From JAAYPI01 sp036734385 (GTDB taxonomy: Bacteria; Bacteroidota; Bacteroidia; Bacteroidales; Paludibacteraceae): DNA of 64,000 bases. This document shows, one piece after another, positions 47,290 to 56,101 of the stretch. A program made the translations under genes and the position numbers. The stretch spans positions 1 to 64,000 of the forward strand of contig DAIMYQ010000001.1 in assembly GCA_036734385.1 (NCBI GenBank), written 5' to 3'. Position 1 is the stretch's first letter, and every line of letters begins with the position of its first letter. The notes below the pieces were generated by a model, which saw nothing but the letters and a program-made list of their open reading frames with translations, was not told the DNA's origin and did no database searches.

Positions 47290-47330
47290 AAATGCCCTTA
47301 ATAGAGAGTTATCATCCATTAAGAGCATTT
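47290..47330 (-). terminator. Terminator of the acyltransferase pair
   Basis: A 13-base inverted repeat with one mismatch (47290-47302 and 47318-47330) is followed on the minus strand by ATTTTTT. It lies 34 bases beyond the stop of the GNAT-like acyltransferase gene. Confidence 0.65.
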
Positions 47331-47364
47331 TGCTTTTTGCAAGAGAAAACATACTATTTTCCCC

Positions 47365-48294
47365 TTAAATATTTAAGAACGTTTCTATATGACGTTGCTT
47401 TTTTTCATCGTGCATTTCTTCTATCGGAACCAAAATGCAACACTCTATTAACTCACCAAAATCGTGGTACACACCAAACCCGAAAGATCGCATACAAGGA
47501 GATAAACTCATATATGCATTTACCAAAGGAGGAATATTTGTACCTAGATTACGAACTTCTTTTTTCAAAATTTTGTAATTTTCGTCGTAATCAGGAGACG
47601 TAAAAATATCATCAATTTGCTGTTTCGTAATAGATATTTTAAATGGATCTATAGGGTACAACAAATTATCTTTGTCCGGAAAATGTTTATTAATAAAACC
47701 AAACAACAAATCACGTGCTTGGGAGTTATAATGAGGGTAAACCGTTACTTTTCCAAAAAAATACTGTGTATCAGGTATTTTAACAATAAGAGCACCAAGT
47801 CCATCCCACAAATTATCAAGAGCAAATAGACTCTTTGAACCCATCTTACTGGATTGATAATCAGGTTGTACAAAAGACCTACCCAATTCCATCGTATGAG
47901 GCAAATACTCCTTTACGAACTTAGGGGTGAAATGGTACATTTCTGCCGTTACCAAATGAGGCTGCCCATCTTCTCGCAATTTAACATGAGAACCGTGGAT
48001 AAAACGATATCCTCCTAAAATTTGCTCTGCATCAGGATCCCAAACAAAAAGCTGTTGATAAGGCTCATCCATTGCATCAAATTCGTCCAAATCATAAGAT
48101 TTTCCGCTACCCCCACCAGATGTACGAAAAGACAACTCTCTAAGGCGACCTATTTCCATCATTAAATTAGGAGAATTTTTGGCTGTTATCAAATAAACCT
48201 GATTATTCCCTTTGTTGGTATCTCTTAAGAATTTATCAGGAGTCAACTCAGCCTTCAAAATCTCCCGATCAATGGGAGCTATAATTTCTTCCAC
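47365..48294 (-). CDS. GNAT-like N-acyltransferase, probable GlsB of glycine lipid synthesis
   Basis: A 309-residue protein resembling the OlsB/hemolysin-type acyltransferase family. LRELSFRTSGGGSGKSYDLDEFD and LGGYRFIHGSHV lie in the first half, and MELGRSFVQPDYQ in the middle, the family core. In Bacteroides, GlsB attaches a hydroxy fatty acid to glycine, and GlsA adds the second acyl chain to make glycine (flavo)lipids. The partner PlsC-like gene is 9 bases upstream, which supports this role. An ornithine-lipid-type product is the alternative. Confidence 0.75.
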   Translation of the reverse strand: MEEIIAPIDREILKAELTPDKFLRDTNKGNNQVYLITAKNSPNLMMEIGRLRELSFRTSGGGSGKSYDLDEFDAMDEPYQQLFVWDPDAEQILGGYRFIHGSHVKLREDGQPHLVTAEMYHFTPKFVKEYLPHTMELGRSFVQPDYQSSKMGSKSLFALDNLWDGLGALIVKIPDTQYFFGKVTVYPHYNSQARDLLFGFINKHFPDKDNLLYPIDPFKISITKQQIDDIFTSPDYDENYKILKKEVRNLGTNIPPLVNAYMSLSPCMRSFGFGVYHDFGELIECCILVPIEEMHDEKKQRHIETFLNI

Positions 48295-48303
48295 TTTATA
48301 AGT

Positions 48304-49122
48304 TTATAAATTGTAAACAATATTTCTAACCTCTCCTGCCCATTCTTTCGGAGTTTTAGTATTATCAAAAGTTTTCCATGAAATTGGTTTCCCTATTTTT
48401 ATGGTAAAAGTTCCTTTTTCCTGTTTGAATAATTCACGAGGCAATAAAAGCATTTCTATGTTAAATTTTATTTTCAAACGCTTACGCATACCTGCTACCC
48501 AATAAAATAAATTTGAATTTTTTGCATCAACAAAAATCGGCACAACATTCCTTTTACTGGCAATAGCCTTTGTAATAAAACTTTTATTCCATTGTAAATC
48601 TTTTATTTTGCCTTTATTTTTGCGAGAAACAACACCTGAAGGAAACATAAAAACCTGTTTAACAGAACAATAGGCTTCATTCATTGCATCAACAAGCCCC
48701 CTCTCTTGTCCTCCCATTTTATTCACAGGAACAAACAAATCTTGTATATTTTTCAAGTACATCAATACATCATTTGCAGGAATGATAATTCCCTCCGGAT
48801 AGTTTTTGCCAATTTCATAAGAAATAGCTACGGCATCCAAAGCACCGAGGGGATGATTAGAAGCAAAAACAGACCTTTCACCTGAAGAAGGTAAATTTTC
48901 TATTCCTTGAATTTCAACCTTGACTTTTAGATTCTCCAAGAGGGACTTGAAAAAATCCAAATTCTTCTTATCTGCAGCCTCTCTCAAAAAAAGATTTACT
49001 CGATCTATACAAAGTAATTTTTTAAGCACCTTGACCAAAACGCGTGAAGGTTCTCTGTTCCCACTTTTTGCCCTTAAAATTGATTCTATGCTTACTTGCA
49101 CAGCGTCTTCCGAAACTCCCAT
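48304..49122 (-). CDS. PlsC-like O-acyltransferase, probable GlsA of glycine lipid synthesis
   Basis: A 272-residue acyltransferase. NHPLGALD gives the catalytic histidine and aspartate, spaced as in the OlsA/hemolysin-linked PlsC subfamily (five residues between them, and not the usual four). FPSGVVSRK corresponds to the substrate-binding motif. No long transmembrane segment is present, so it is peripheral at the inner membrane. Together with the downstream GNAT-like gene it makes a two-gene operon for an aminoacyl lipid. Confidence 0.75.
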   Translation of the reverse strand: MGVSEDAVQVSIESILRAKSGNREPSRVLVKVLKKLLCIDRVNLFLREAADKKNLDFFKSLLENLKVKVEIQGIENLPSSGERSVFASNHPLGALDAVAISYEIGKNYPEGIIIPANDVLMYLKNIQDLFVPVNKMGGQERGLVDAMNEAYCSVKQVFMFPSGVVSRKNKGKIKDLQWNKSFITKAIASKRNVVPIFVDAKNSNLFYWVAGMRKRLKIKFNIEMLLLPRELFKQEKGTFTIKIGKPISWKTFDNTKTPKEWAGEVRNIVYNL

Positions 49123-49143
49123 TTACTCATTAAAATAATCGTG

Positions 49144-49151
49144 CAAATATA
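49144..49151 (-). promoter_or_regulatory. Probable -7 element for the acyltransferase operon
   Basis: The minus strand reads TATATTTG 21 bases before the ATG at 49122. No -33 match occurs at normal spacing. Confidence 0.4.
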
Positions 49152-49226
49152 ACATTTTTTTATTTATCCTACGGATTCCCAACCAAAAAGAAAAAAAGTA
49201 AAAAAACCGTTAAAAAAGGCGAAAAA

Positions 49227-49234
49227 TAAATTTG
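49227..49234 (+). promoter_or_regulatory. Probable -7 element of the dcw cluster
   Basis: TAAATTTG matches TAnnTTTG and lies just upstream of the periodic GTG boxes and 85 bases before the mraZ ATG. A -33 element is not evident. Confidence 0.5.
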
Positions 49235-49245
49235 TTAATAACTTG

Positions 49246-49291
49246 GTGGAGAATTGTGTCTAAAAAAGTTGCAAAATGTCGTAAAATGTTC
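49246..49291 (+). promoter_or_regulatory. Candidate MraZ operator boxes
   Basis: GTGGAG (49246), GTGTCT (49256), ATGTCG (49276) and ATGTTC (49286) lie at multiples of 10 bases between the -7 element and mraZ. MraZ of E. coli binds TGGGN boxes with a 10-base period in the same place. The match is loose beyond the first box. Confidence 0.45.
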
Positions 49292-49319
49292 TATTTTTAC
49301 AATCGTAGAAATAATCATT

Positions 49320-49778
49320 ATGACATCCCTAATAGGAAACATAGAAGCAAAGGTTGACAACAAAGGACGAGCATTCGTCCCGGCTCAATTGAGAAGGCAA
49401 CTGCAAGATGAAAACAAATTCATCTTGAGAAAAGGGTTGTTCAATGATTGTCTTGTTTTGTATACCGAAGAAGTTTGGGAAAACATTATAAGTGTGTTAC
49501 GCAGCAACTTAAGCAGATGGAATAGACGAGAAGAACAAATTTTCAGACAATTTGTTGCTGAAGCCGATCGCATCGAACTGGAAGAAAATGGACGTATGTT
49601 AATACCGAAGCGTTACATGGAATCTTTGGGTATTAAAAAAGATGTACGTTTTTTAGGATGTGATACGGTCATTGAGATTTGGCCAGTTGATAAAGTGGAA
49701 AAAACTTTCATTGAGTCCGATAATTTTGCTTCCGAAATCGAAAATCTGATGAAATTTTCGAAAGAAAAAGGAGAATGA
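49320..49778 (+). CDS. mraZ: Transcriptional regulator MraZ
   Basis: 152 residues from the ATG at 49320 (MTSLIGNIEAKVDNKGR). Two SpoVT/AbrB-like halves each carry the DxxxR-type motif: DNKGRAFVPA and EENGRMLIPKR. MraZ forms a ring and binds repeats in its own promoter to control the dcw cluster. An in-frame ATG at 49254 adds 22 residues that overlap the candidate operator and does not fit the family start. First gene of the cluster. Confidence 0.93.
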   Translation: MTSLIGNIEAKVDNKGRAFVPAQLRRQLQDENKFILRKGLFNDCLVLYTEEVWENIISVLRSNLSRWNRREEQIFRQFVAEADRIELEENGRMLIPKRYMESLGIKKDVRFLGCDTVIEIWPVDKVEKTFIESDNFASEIENLMKFSKEKGE

Positions 49779-49779
49779 A

Positions 49780-49829
49780 CAATTGCGAACAAATAAAAAA
49801 AACAAAAGATAAAAAAAATTTCGCAATTG
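49780..49829 (+). other. Inverted repeat between mraZ and rsmH
   Basis: CAATTGCGAA (49780-49789) and its perfect complement TTCGCAATTG (49820-49829) enclose 30 A-rich bases. No T-run follows in the plus direction, so it is not a standard terminator. It could be an mRNA structure or a protein-binding site. Confidence 0.4.
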
Positions 49830-49859
49830 CAAAAAAAGATAAAAATCAGTAATCACAAC

Positions 49860-50768
49860 ATGGATAATTACCATACACCTGTACTTCTAAAAGAAAGCGT
49901 AGATGGATTAGATATCAATCCATCAGGTATTTACGCAGACTTAACATTTGGTGGCGGTGGACATTCCCGAGAAATACTGGCTAGACTAAACAATAAAGGA
50001 AAATTATTTGGATTTGACCAAGATGCAGATGCTGCAAAAAATGCGATCGAAGACAAACGTTTCATATTTGTAAGAAGCAACTTCTGTTTTATACAAAACT
50101 TCCTACGTTATTATGGCATTGACAAACTGGACGGAATATTAGCTGATTTAGGTGTTTCTTCTCATCATTTTGACAAGCCGGAGCGTGGTTTTTCTTTTCG
50201 ATTTGGAGGAATACTTGACATGAGAATGAACCAAAATTCCGAATTAACAGCTAAAGACATCTTAAACTCCTATGATGAAGAAAAATTGTCGGATGTGTTT
50301 TTTTATTATGGAGAATTACCTAATGCTCGTCGTATAGCACGTACAATAGTTGAACAAAGAAAAGTCAAAGAATTTGGTGACATTCAATCGTTTATAGAAG
50401 TTTTACAACCGTTGATAGGCAATGAGCATGAAAAAAAGGCTCTTGCCAAAATATTTCAAGCTCTTCGAATAGAAGTCAATGATGAAATGAGTTCTCTTAA
50501 GAAAATGTTATTGAGTACCTCAAAAGTATTAAAAGAAAATGGAAGAATTTCCATCATTACCTATCACTCGTTGGAAGACCGATTGGTTAAAAACTATATG
50601 AAAACCGGAAATTTTGAAGGAAAAGTGGAAAAAGATTTTTTTGGCAATACATGCCCTCCTTTCAAGTTGATAACAAATAAAATTACAACACCAAATGAGG
50701 AGGAAGTTACAAAAAATCCTCGTTCAAGAAGTGCTAAATTAAGGGTGGCTAGTCGGACATCTTTTTAA
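49860..50768 (+). CDS. rsmH: 16S rRNA (cytosine(1402)-N4)-methyltransferase
   Basis: 302 residues from the ATG at 49860, where the family start MDNYHTPVLLKESVD begins. An upstream frame extension to 49827 has no such resemblance. The SAM motif is YADLTFGGGGHS, with GILADLGVSSHHFD and a C-terminal ITYHSLEDRLVK. It methylates C1402 of 16S rRNA. Second gene of the dcw cluster, 81 bases after mraZ, an unusually wide gap for this cluster that holds the inverted repeat. Confidence 0.96.
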   Translation: MDNYHTPVLLKESVDGLDINPSGIYADLTFGGGGHSREILARLNNKGKLFGFDQDADAAKNAIEDKRFIFVRSNFCFIQNFLRYYGIDKLDGILADLGVSSHHFDKPERGFSFRFGGILDMRMNQNSELTAKDILNSYDEEKLSDVFFYYGELPNARRIARTIVEQRKVKEFGDIQSFIEVLQPLIGNEHEKKALAKIFQALRIEVNDEMSSLKKMLLSTSKVLKENGRISIITYHSLEDRLVKNYMKTGNFEGKVEKDFFGNTCPPFKLITNKITTPNEEEVTKNPRSRSAKLRVASRTSF

Positions 50769-50777
50769 GCAGGGATA

Positions 50778-51170
50778 ATGGAAAAGAAAAAGAAAATAAA
50801 GAAGATCGGTAAAAAAATTGCTGAAAGCGAAGAATTCAACGACTTAACAAATACTTCACTACGAGATATTTTTGACGGCAAAATATTTACTAAGAGTTAT
50901 TTTTTAAAACAAATATGGCTAATATTCCTTGTTACGTGTTTGGTATTTCTATACATGGACAACCGCATGGAATGCGAAAGACAAGTAGCGGTGATAAATG
51001 ACCTGAATAAACAACTAATTGATGCAAAATATACCTCTATGGTAGTAGAATCCGATTTATTGAGTATAAGCAGACAATCTCAAATAGAAGAACTCATTAA
51101 AGCTCAAGAGATAGAACTAGAAGAATTGCAATTTCCTCCCTATAAAATAAAATTGGAACCTAAAAAATGA
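50778..51170 (+). CDS. ftsL: FtsL-like cell division protein
   Basis: A 130-residue bitopic protein. A lysine-rich cytoplasmic tail (1-50) precedes one transmembrane segment (about 55-72, QIWLIFLVTCLVFLYM). A short periplasmic coiled-coil region follows (INDLNKQLIDAKYTSMVVES). Sequence conservation is weak as usual for FtsL; the name rests on size, topology and position between rsmH and ftsI. FtsL forms a complex with FtsQ and FtsB that activates FtsW/FtsI. Its stop overlaps the ftsI start by 4 bases (ATGA). Confidence 0.85.
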   Translation: MEKKKKIKKIGKKIAESEEFNDLTNTSLRDIFDGKIFTKSYFLKQIWLIFLVTCLVFLYMDNRMECERQVAVINDLNKQLIDAKYTSMVVESDLLSISRQSQIEELIKAQEIELEELQFPPYKIKLEPKK

Positions 51171-53380
51171 AACTTGCGATATACATATGTCTAGTAGTAG
51201 CAGCAATAATGATTATAACATTGTTGGTACTACTTTTTATCCGCAAGAACCCTGTTAAAACGGAGATTATGTTACGCTTTGCCCTCGTGTACATATGTAT
51301 TGCGTTGGGTTTTGGTATAATAATTTGGAAAATTATTGATTTACAATATGTAGAAGGGAAGCAACTGCGAGCTCTTACAGAGAAGCAACAATCAAGCAAC
51401 AAAATAATTAAGGCTAATAGGGGAAACATCCTTTCTGATGACGGAAGACTAATGGCAAGCTCTATACCAACCTACTACATTTATATGGACTTAGCTGCTG
51501 ATGCGTTAGTTGCTTTACCCAAAGACACTCTTCGTAAAGATTTCAAATTGTTATCGGAAGCCCTTGCCAAGAAGTTTAATGATAAAACAGCAAAGGAATA
51601 TGAAACTTCTATCTTAAATGCCTATAATAGTAAAAGCAGGAAAAGACGGGAATATTTATTATTTCCAACGCCTATATCGTATACTGATTTAACCGAAGTA
51701 AAAACGTTTCCCATCATAAAGAAGGGAAGATACGGTGGCGGATTTTATACAAAAAAAAGAATCACAAGAATCAAGCCTTTCGGATCATTGGCATCTCGAA
51801 CCATCGGAGATATTTATGGAGAGGAAGATAAAGGTGGAAGAAACGGTCTGGAAAAAGGATATAATGATATTCTACGAGGCGTAGATGGCGTTTATTATCG
51901 TCGAAAGATGGCAGGTAAATATGTGGACATCATAGAATGTGAAGCTAAAGACGGTTTAGACGTTGTTAGTACCATCAATATTGATTTGCAAGATATTGTA
52001 GATAAAGAGCTGCGGAGCGAACTAATAAGAATTGGAGCAAAATGCGGAACAGCCATACTCATGGAAGTAAAAACCGGAGAAATAAAAGCCATCAGTAATT
52101 TCACACAAAAAGAAGAAGGTATTTACACCGAATCTACCAACATTGCTGTGGCGGATGAAGTAGAGCCCGGTTCTACTTTTAAGACACTATCTTTAATGGT
52201 AGCTCTAGAAGACGGTGTTATAGATACAACAGACCACATCGATGTGGGAGGAGGAATCAAAGCTTTCGGAAACAGACAAATGAAGGACTGGACAGTCGGC
52301 AAACAACACGGACTAGGGGTGATAAGTGTGCCCACAGCATTGGCAATGTCTTCAAATGTTGGAATATCCGCTCTTATTTACAACCATTATGGCCATAATC
52401 CGCAACAATTTGTTGATGGGATAAAGAAAACTAAGATTGATGCTCCTATTTCATTAGAAATACCAGGACATGGCAACGTGAAAGTTAAAACTCCAGGGGC
52501 TGCTGATTGGTATAATACCACTTTACCTTGGATGTCTATTGGATATGAAGTGCAACTTCCACCAATTTTTACGTTAATGTATTACAATGCATTCGCCAAC
52601 AATGGAAGGATGCTTAAGCCACTGTTCACTAAACAAATACAAAACAATGGGTTTATAGTAAAAAAGATGGAACCTGTGGTTATCAACGAAAAAATATGTT
52701 CTGATGCAACCTTGGGAAAGATACATGGTATGCTGGAAGGTGTTGTTACGAAAGGAACTGCCAAAGTAGTAAAATCAAAATTATTTTCTATAGCAGGTAA
52801 GACAGGAACAGCCCAAATAGCAGTGGATGGTAAATACCGTGATGCACAAGGAAGAACTCATCATCAAATTTCTTTCTGTGGTTATTTTCCGGCGAACGCA
52901 CCTATTTATTCTTGTATAGTTTACATAAAAGATCCTGCAATGCCCGCTTCAGCAGGAGGTATGTGCGGTATGGTTTTTAAAAACATTGCAGAAAAAGCTT
53001 ATACCATAAAAATAGGTAATATGCCCGATTGGGCAAAAGATACCGTAACAACACTCTCTCCATATGTTCAAAGAACCTATGTGCCTGAGACCAAAAAAGT
53101 ACTTTCAATGCTTAACATTCCATACCAGACACAAGGTAATCCAAAATGGGGCATTTGTAGTATGAATCAGACAAGTTCTCATTTGCAAATTCAGCCTATT
53201 GAAATAAATAAAGGAATTGTACCAAGCACCATTGGTATGACGGCAAAGGATGCTGTTTTTTTACTTGAAAATATGGGATTAAGAGTATCAATATCAGGCT
53301 GTGGAAAGGTAATTTATCAATCAATTGCAGAAGGGACACATGTGCAAAAAGGCATGCATATACTCTTAACTTTAAACTAA
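51167..53380 (+). CDS. ftsI: Penicillin-binding protein 3-type transpeptidase with PASTA domain
   Basis: A 737-residue division transpeptidase. An N-terminal membrane anchor is followed by a dimerisation region. The active-site triads are S336-T-F-K339, S395-S-N397 and K545-T-G547. A PASTA domain at the C terminus (about 675-737, PSTIGMTAKDAVFLLENMG) may sense peptidoglycan. PASTA domains are found on Bacteroidota FtsI but not on E. coli FtsI. It cross-links septal peptidoglycan with FtsW in the periplasm. Coupled to ftsL by a 4-base overlap. Confidence 0.95.
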   Translation: MKLAIYICLVVAAIMIITLLVLLFIRKNPVKTEIMLRFALVYICIALGFGIIIWKIIDLQYVEGKQLRALTEKQQSSNKIIKANRGNILSDDGRLMASSIPTYYIYMDLAADALVALPKDTLRKDFKLLSEALAKKFNDKTAKEYETSILNAYNSKSRKRREYLLFPTPISYTDLTEVKTFPIIKKGRYGGGFYTKKRITRIKPFGSLASRTIGDIYGEEDKGGRNGLEKGYNDILRGVDGVYYRRKMAGKYVDIIECEAKDGLDVVSTINIDLQDIVDKELRSELIRIGAKCGTAILMEVKTGEIKAISNFTQKEEGIYTESTNIAVADEVEPGSTFKTLSLMVALEDGVIDTTDHIDVGGGIKAFGNRQMKDWTVGKQHGLGVISVPTALAMSSNVGISALIYNHYGHNPQQFVDGIKKTKIDAPISLEIPGHGNVKVKTPGAADWYNTTLPWMSIGYEVQLPPIFTLMYYNAFANNGRMLKPLFTKQIQNNGFIVKKMEPVVINEKICSDATLGKIHGMLEGVVTKGTAKVVKSKLFSIAGKTGTAQIAVDGKYRDAQGRTHHQISFCGYFPANAPIYSCIVYIKDPAMPASAGGMCGMVFKNIAEKAYTIKIGNMPDWAKDTVTTLSPYVQRTYVPETKKVLSMLNIPYQTQGNPKWGICSMNQTSSHLQIQPIEINKGIVPSTIGMTAKDAVFLLENMGLRVSISGCGKVIYQSIAEGTHVQKGMHILLTLN

Positions 53381-53386
53381 TCAATC

Positions 53387-54859
53387 ATGAAACAACTAAT
53401 AGATTTATTAAAAGCAACCTCGGTTATTCAAATTGTCAATGAAAAGGCTGTTAGTATTACCGGAATAAGTTTTGACTCAAGAAAGACAGAACAAGGTCAC
53501 CTTTTTGTTGCAACAAGGGGAACATTAACCGATGGTCATGATTACATCAATGCTGCAATAGAAAAGGGAGCAAAAGCCATAATTTGTGAAACACTCCCTT
53601 CAGAACAAAACAAAGATATTTGCTATATACAAGTTACTGATAGTTCTGAAGAATTAGGAAAAATAGCTTCTTTATGGTATGAAAATCCTTCTGAAAAAAT
53701 AATTCTTGTCGGAGTAACCGGCACAAACGGAAAAACAACTATTGCCTCCCTACTCTACCAAATGTTCAGAAAACTTGGATATAAAGCAGGACTTATTTCC
53801 ACCGTTTGCAATTATATTGAAGATAAAGAATTTCCTGCTACACACACAACTCCGGATGCTTTATCATTGCAATTTCTTATTAGCGAAATGATCAGTGCAG
53901 GTTGTGAATATGTATTTATGGAAGTAAGTTCTCATTCGATTGATCAAAAAAGAATAGCAGGACTCAACTTCAACGGCGGAATTTTCACCAACCTAACTAG
54001 AGACCACATTGATTACCATAAAACATTTGAAGCTTACCTAAAAGCTAAAAAAACTTTCTTCGACAACTTACCAGAAACCGCATTTGCACTAACAAACTTA
54101 GATGACAAAAACGGGTTGGTAATGTTACAAAATACAAAGGCAAGAAAATATAACTACTCAACACAATCTCTTGCTAATTTCAAAGGCAAAATTATCGAGA
54201 ACAGCTTTGAAGGGATGCTTCTGGAAATGAATAACAAAGAAGTTTCTGTAGAATTTATAGGAAAATTTAATGCTTCCAATCTTTTGGCTGTATTTGGAGC
54301 AACTGTCCTTTTAGGAATTTCAGAAGAGGAAGCTTTGGTTGCATTAAGTACGTTGAAACCGGTTTCAGGACGTTTCGAAACATTACAATCTCCTACCGGG
54401 TTTACTGCCATAGTTGATTATGCACATACACCTGATGCTCTCAATAACGTAATAGAAACTATTAATTTTATTCGTTTCGAAAACACTAACACTGAATCCG
54501 GAAATCTCATTACAGTTACAGGTTGCGGTGGCAACAGAGATAAAGGGAAAAGACCTATGATGGCAAGAGAAGCCGTGAATGGAAGCAACAAAACCATTTT
54601 GACATCGGACAACCCACGTAACGAAAAACCGGAGGATATTTTAAACGACATGTTAGCCGGATTAACCGACAAACAAAAAAAAGAAACACTCGTTATAGAA
54701 AACCGTTACCAAGCCATTAAAACAGCTTGCCTATTGGCAAAAAAAGGTGATGTCATACTTGTAGCAGGAAAAGGGCATGAAAACTATCAAGAAATTGCCG
54801 GTGTCAAGCACCATTTTGATGATAAAGAAGTATTAACAGAGATTTTTTCACAACTATAA
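53387..54859 (+). CDS. murE: UDP-N-acetylmuramoyl-tripeptide synthetase, meso-diaminopimelate type
   Basis: A 490-residue Mur ligase. The P-loop is GVTGTNGKTTIASL, with MEVSSHSIDQKR in the central domain. D408-N-P-R411 is the motif that selects meso-diaminopimelate over lysine, so the peptidoglycan of this organism should be A1-gamma (meso-DAP). It adds the third amino acid to UDP-MurNAc-dipeptide in the cytosol. Seven bases separate it from ftsI. Confidence 0.96.
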   Translation: MKQLIDLLKATSVIQIVNEKAVSITGISFDSRKTEQGHLFVATRGTLTDGHDYINAAIEKGAKAIICETLPSEQNKDICYIQVTDSSEELGKIASLWYENPSEKIILVGVTGTNGKTTIASLLYQMFRKLGYKAGLISTVCNYIEDKEFPATHTTPDALSLQFLISEMISAGCEYVFMEVSSHSIDQKRIAGLNFNGGIFTNLTRDHIDYHKTFEAYLKAKKTFFDNLPETAFALTNLDDKNGLVMLQNTKARKYNYSTQSLANFKGKIIENSFEGMLLEMNNKEVSVEFIGKFNASNLLAVFGATVLLGISEEEALVALSTLKPVSGRFETLQSPTGFTAIVDYAHTPDALNNVIETINFIRFENTNTESGNLITVTGCGGNRDKGKRPMMAREAVNGSNKTILTSDNPRNEKPEDILNDMLAGLTDKQKKETLVIENRYQAIKTACLLAKKGDVILVAGKGHENYQEIAGVKHHFDDKEVLTEIFSQL

Positions 54860-54869
54860 AAAGCAAAAT

Positions 54870-56096
54870 ATGTTCTACTACTTATTTCGATTCTTAGAAG
54901 CACAATTTGCCTTACCGGGAGCAAGATTATTTAATTACATTTCGTTCCGGTCAGCCTTGGCTCTCATCACATCATTGTTTATATCAATGATTATAGGTAA
55001 AAGTATTATCCGTTTATTACAAAAAAAACAGATCGGAGAATCAATTCGCGACTTGGGGTTGGAAGGACAAATGAGCAAAAAAGGGACTCCTACCATGGGA
55101 GGAATTATCATTATCATCGCCATTATTGTTCCCTGTTTGCTTTTTGGTCGTTTACGTAATATCTATCTTTTATTGATGCTCGCGACAACTGCTTGGCTCG
55201 GAATTATCGGATTCTTAGATGATTATATTAAAGTTTTCCGTAAACACAAAGAAGGATTAAACGGCAGGTTCAAAATTGTTGGACAAGTAGGTTTAGGTCT
55301 GTTAGTCGGATTGACATTATACCTTAGTCCGGAGGCTGTTATAGTAGAAAATGTAAAATCTGTACAAGCTCAAAATATAGAAACTACAGTTATGGAAAAA
55401 GAAGCTAATGCCATCAAATCGACAAAAACAACCATTCCTTTTTTTAAAGAAAGTAATTTCGATTACGCCGACTTCGTTCCTTTTTTAAAAGAAAATGTTC
55501 AGACATGGGCATGGGTTTTATTCCTTTTAATAACAATTTTCATTGTTACAGCAGTTTCTAATGCTGTCAATCTGACCGATGGACTAGATGGTCTGGCAGC
55601 CGGCACATCAAGTATAGTTGGAGTCACACTTGGAATATTGGCCTATGTCTCCAGCAATATAGGATTTGCAGGATATTTGGATATCATGTTCATACCCGGA
55701 AGTGAAGAATTGGTGGTTTTTGCCAGTGCTTTCATCGGGGCTATGGTCGGATTTTTATGGTATAATTCTTACCCTGCACAGGTATTTATGGGAGATACCG
55801 GCAGCTTAACTATTGGTGGAATTATTGCAGTATTTGCCATTATCATACACAAGGAGTTTCTTATTCCTATTCTTTGTGGACTATTTTTAGTAGAAAGTTT
55901 ATCCGTTATTATGCAAGTCTCTTGGTTTAAATATACGAAAAAAAAATATGGAGAAGGTCGACGCATTTTTCTTATGGCTCCCCTACACCATCATTTTCAA
56001 AAAAAGGGAGTACCTGAACCGAAAATTGTTGCAAGATTCTGGATTATTGGCATTGCACTAGCCATTTTTACTGTTATAACGTTGAAAATTAGATAA
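54870..56096 (+). CDS. mraY: Phospho-N-acetylmuramoyl-pentapeptide-transferase
   Basis: A 408-residue polytopic enzyme that makes lipid I on undecaprenyl phosphate. GTPTMGGI, FLDDYIKVFRKHKEGL and NAVNLTDGLDGLAAG are the catalytic and metal-binding motifs, and LMAPLHHHFQKKG is close to the C terminus. It is about 45 residues longer than E. coli MraY because of an insert (about residues 155-205, hydrophilic, after YLSPEAVIV). I recall such inserts as usual in Bacteroidota. Ten bases after murE. Confidence 0.95.
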   Translation: MFYYLFRFLEAQFALPGARLFNYISFRSALALITSLFISMIIGKSIIRLLQKKQIGESIRDLGLEGQMSKKGTPTMGGIIIIIAIIVPCLLFGRLRNIYLLLMLATTAWLGIIGFLDDYIKVFRKHKEGLNGRFKIVGQVGLGLLVGLTLYLSPEAVIVENVKSVQAQNIETTVMEKEANAIKSTKTTIPFFKESNFDYADFVPFLKENVQTWAWVLFLLITIFIVTAVSNAVNLTDGLDGLAAGTSSIVGVTLGILAYVSSNIGFAGYLDIMFIPGSEELVVFASAFIGAMVGFLWYNSYPAQVFMGDTGSLTIGGIIAVFAIIIHKEFLIPILCGLFLVESLSVIMQVSWFKYTKKKYGEGRRIFLMAPLHHHFQKKGVPEPKIVARFWIIGIALAIFTVITLKIR

Positions 56097-56101
56097 TTGT
56101 A

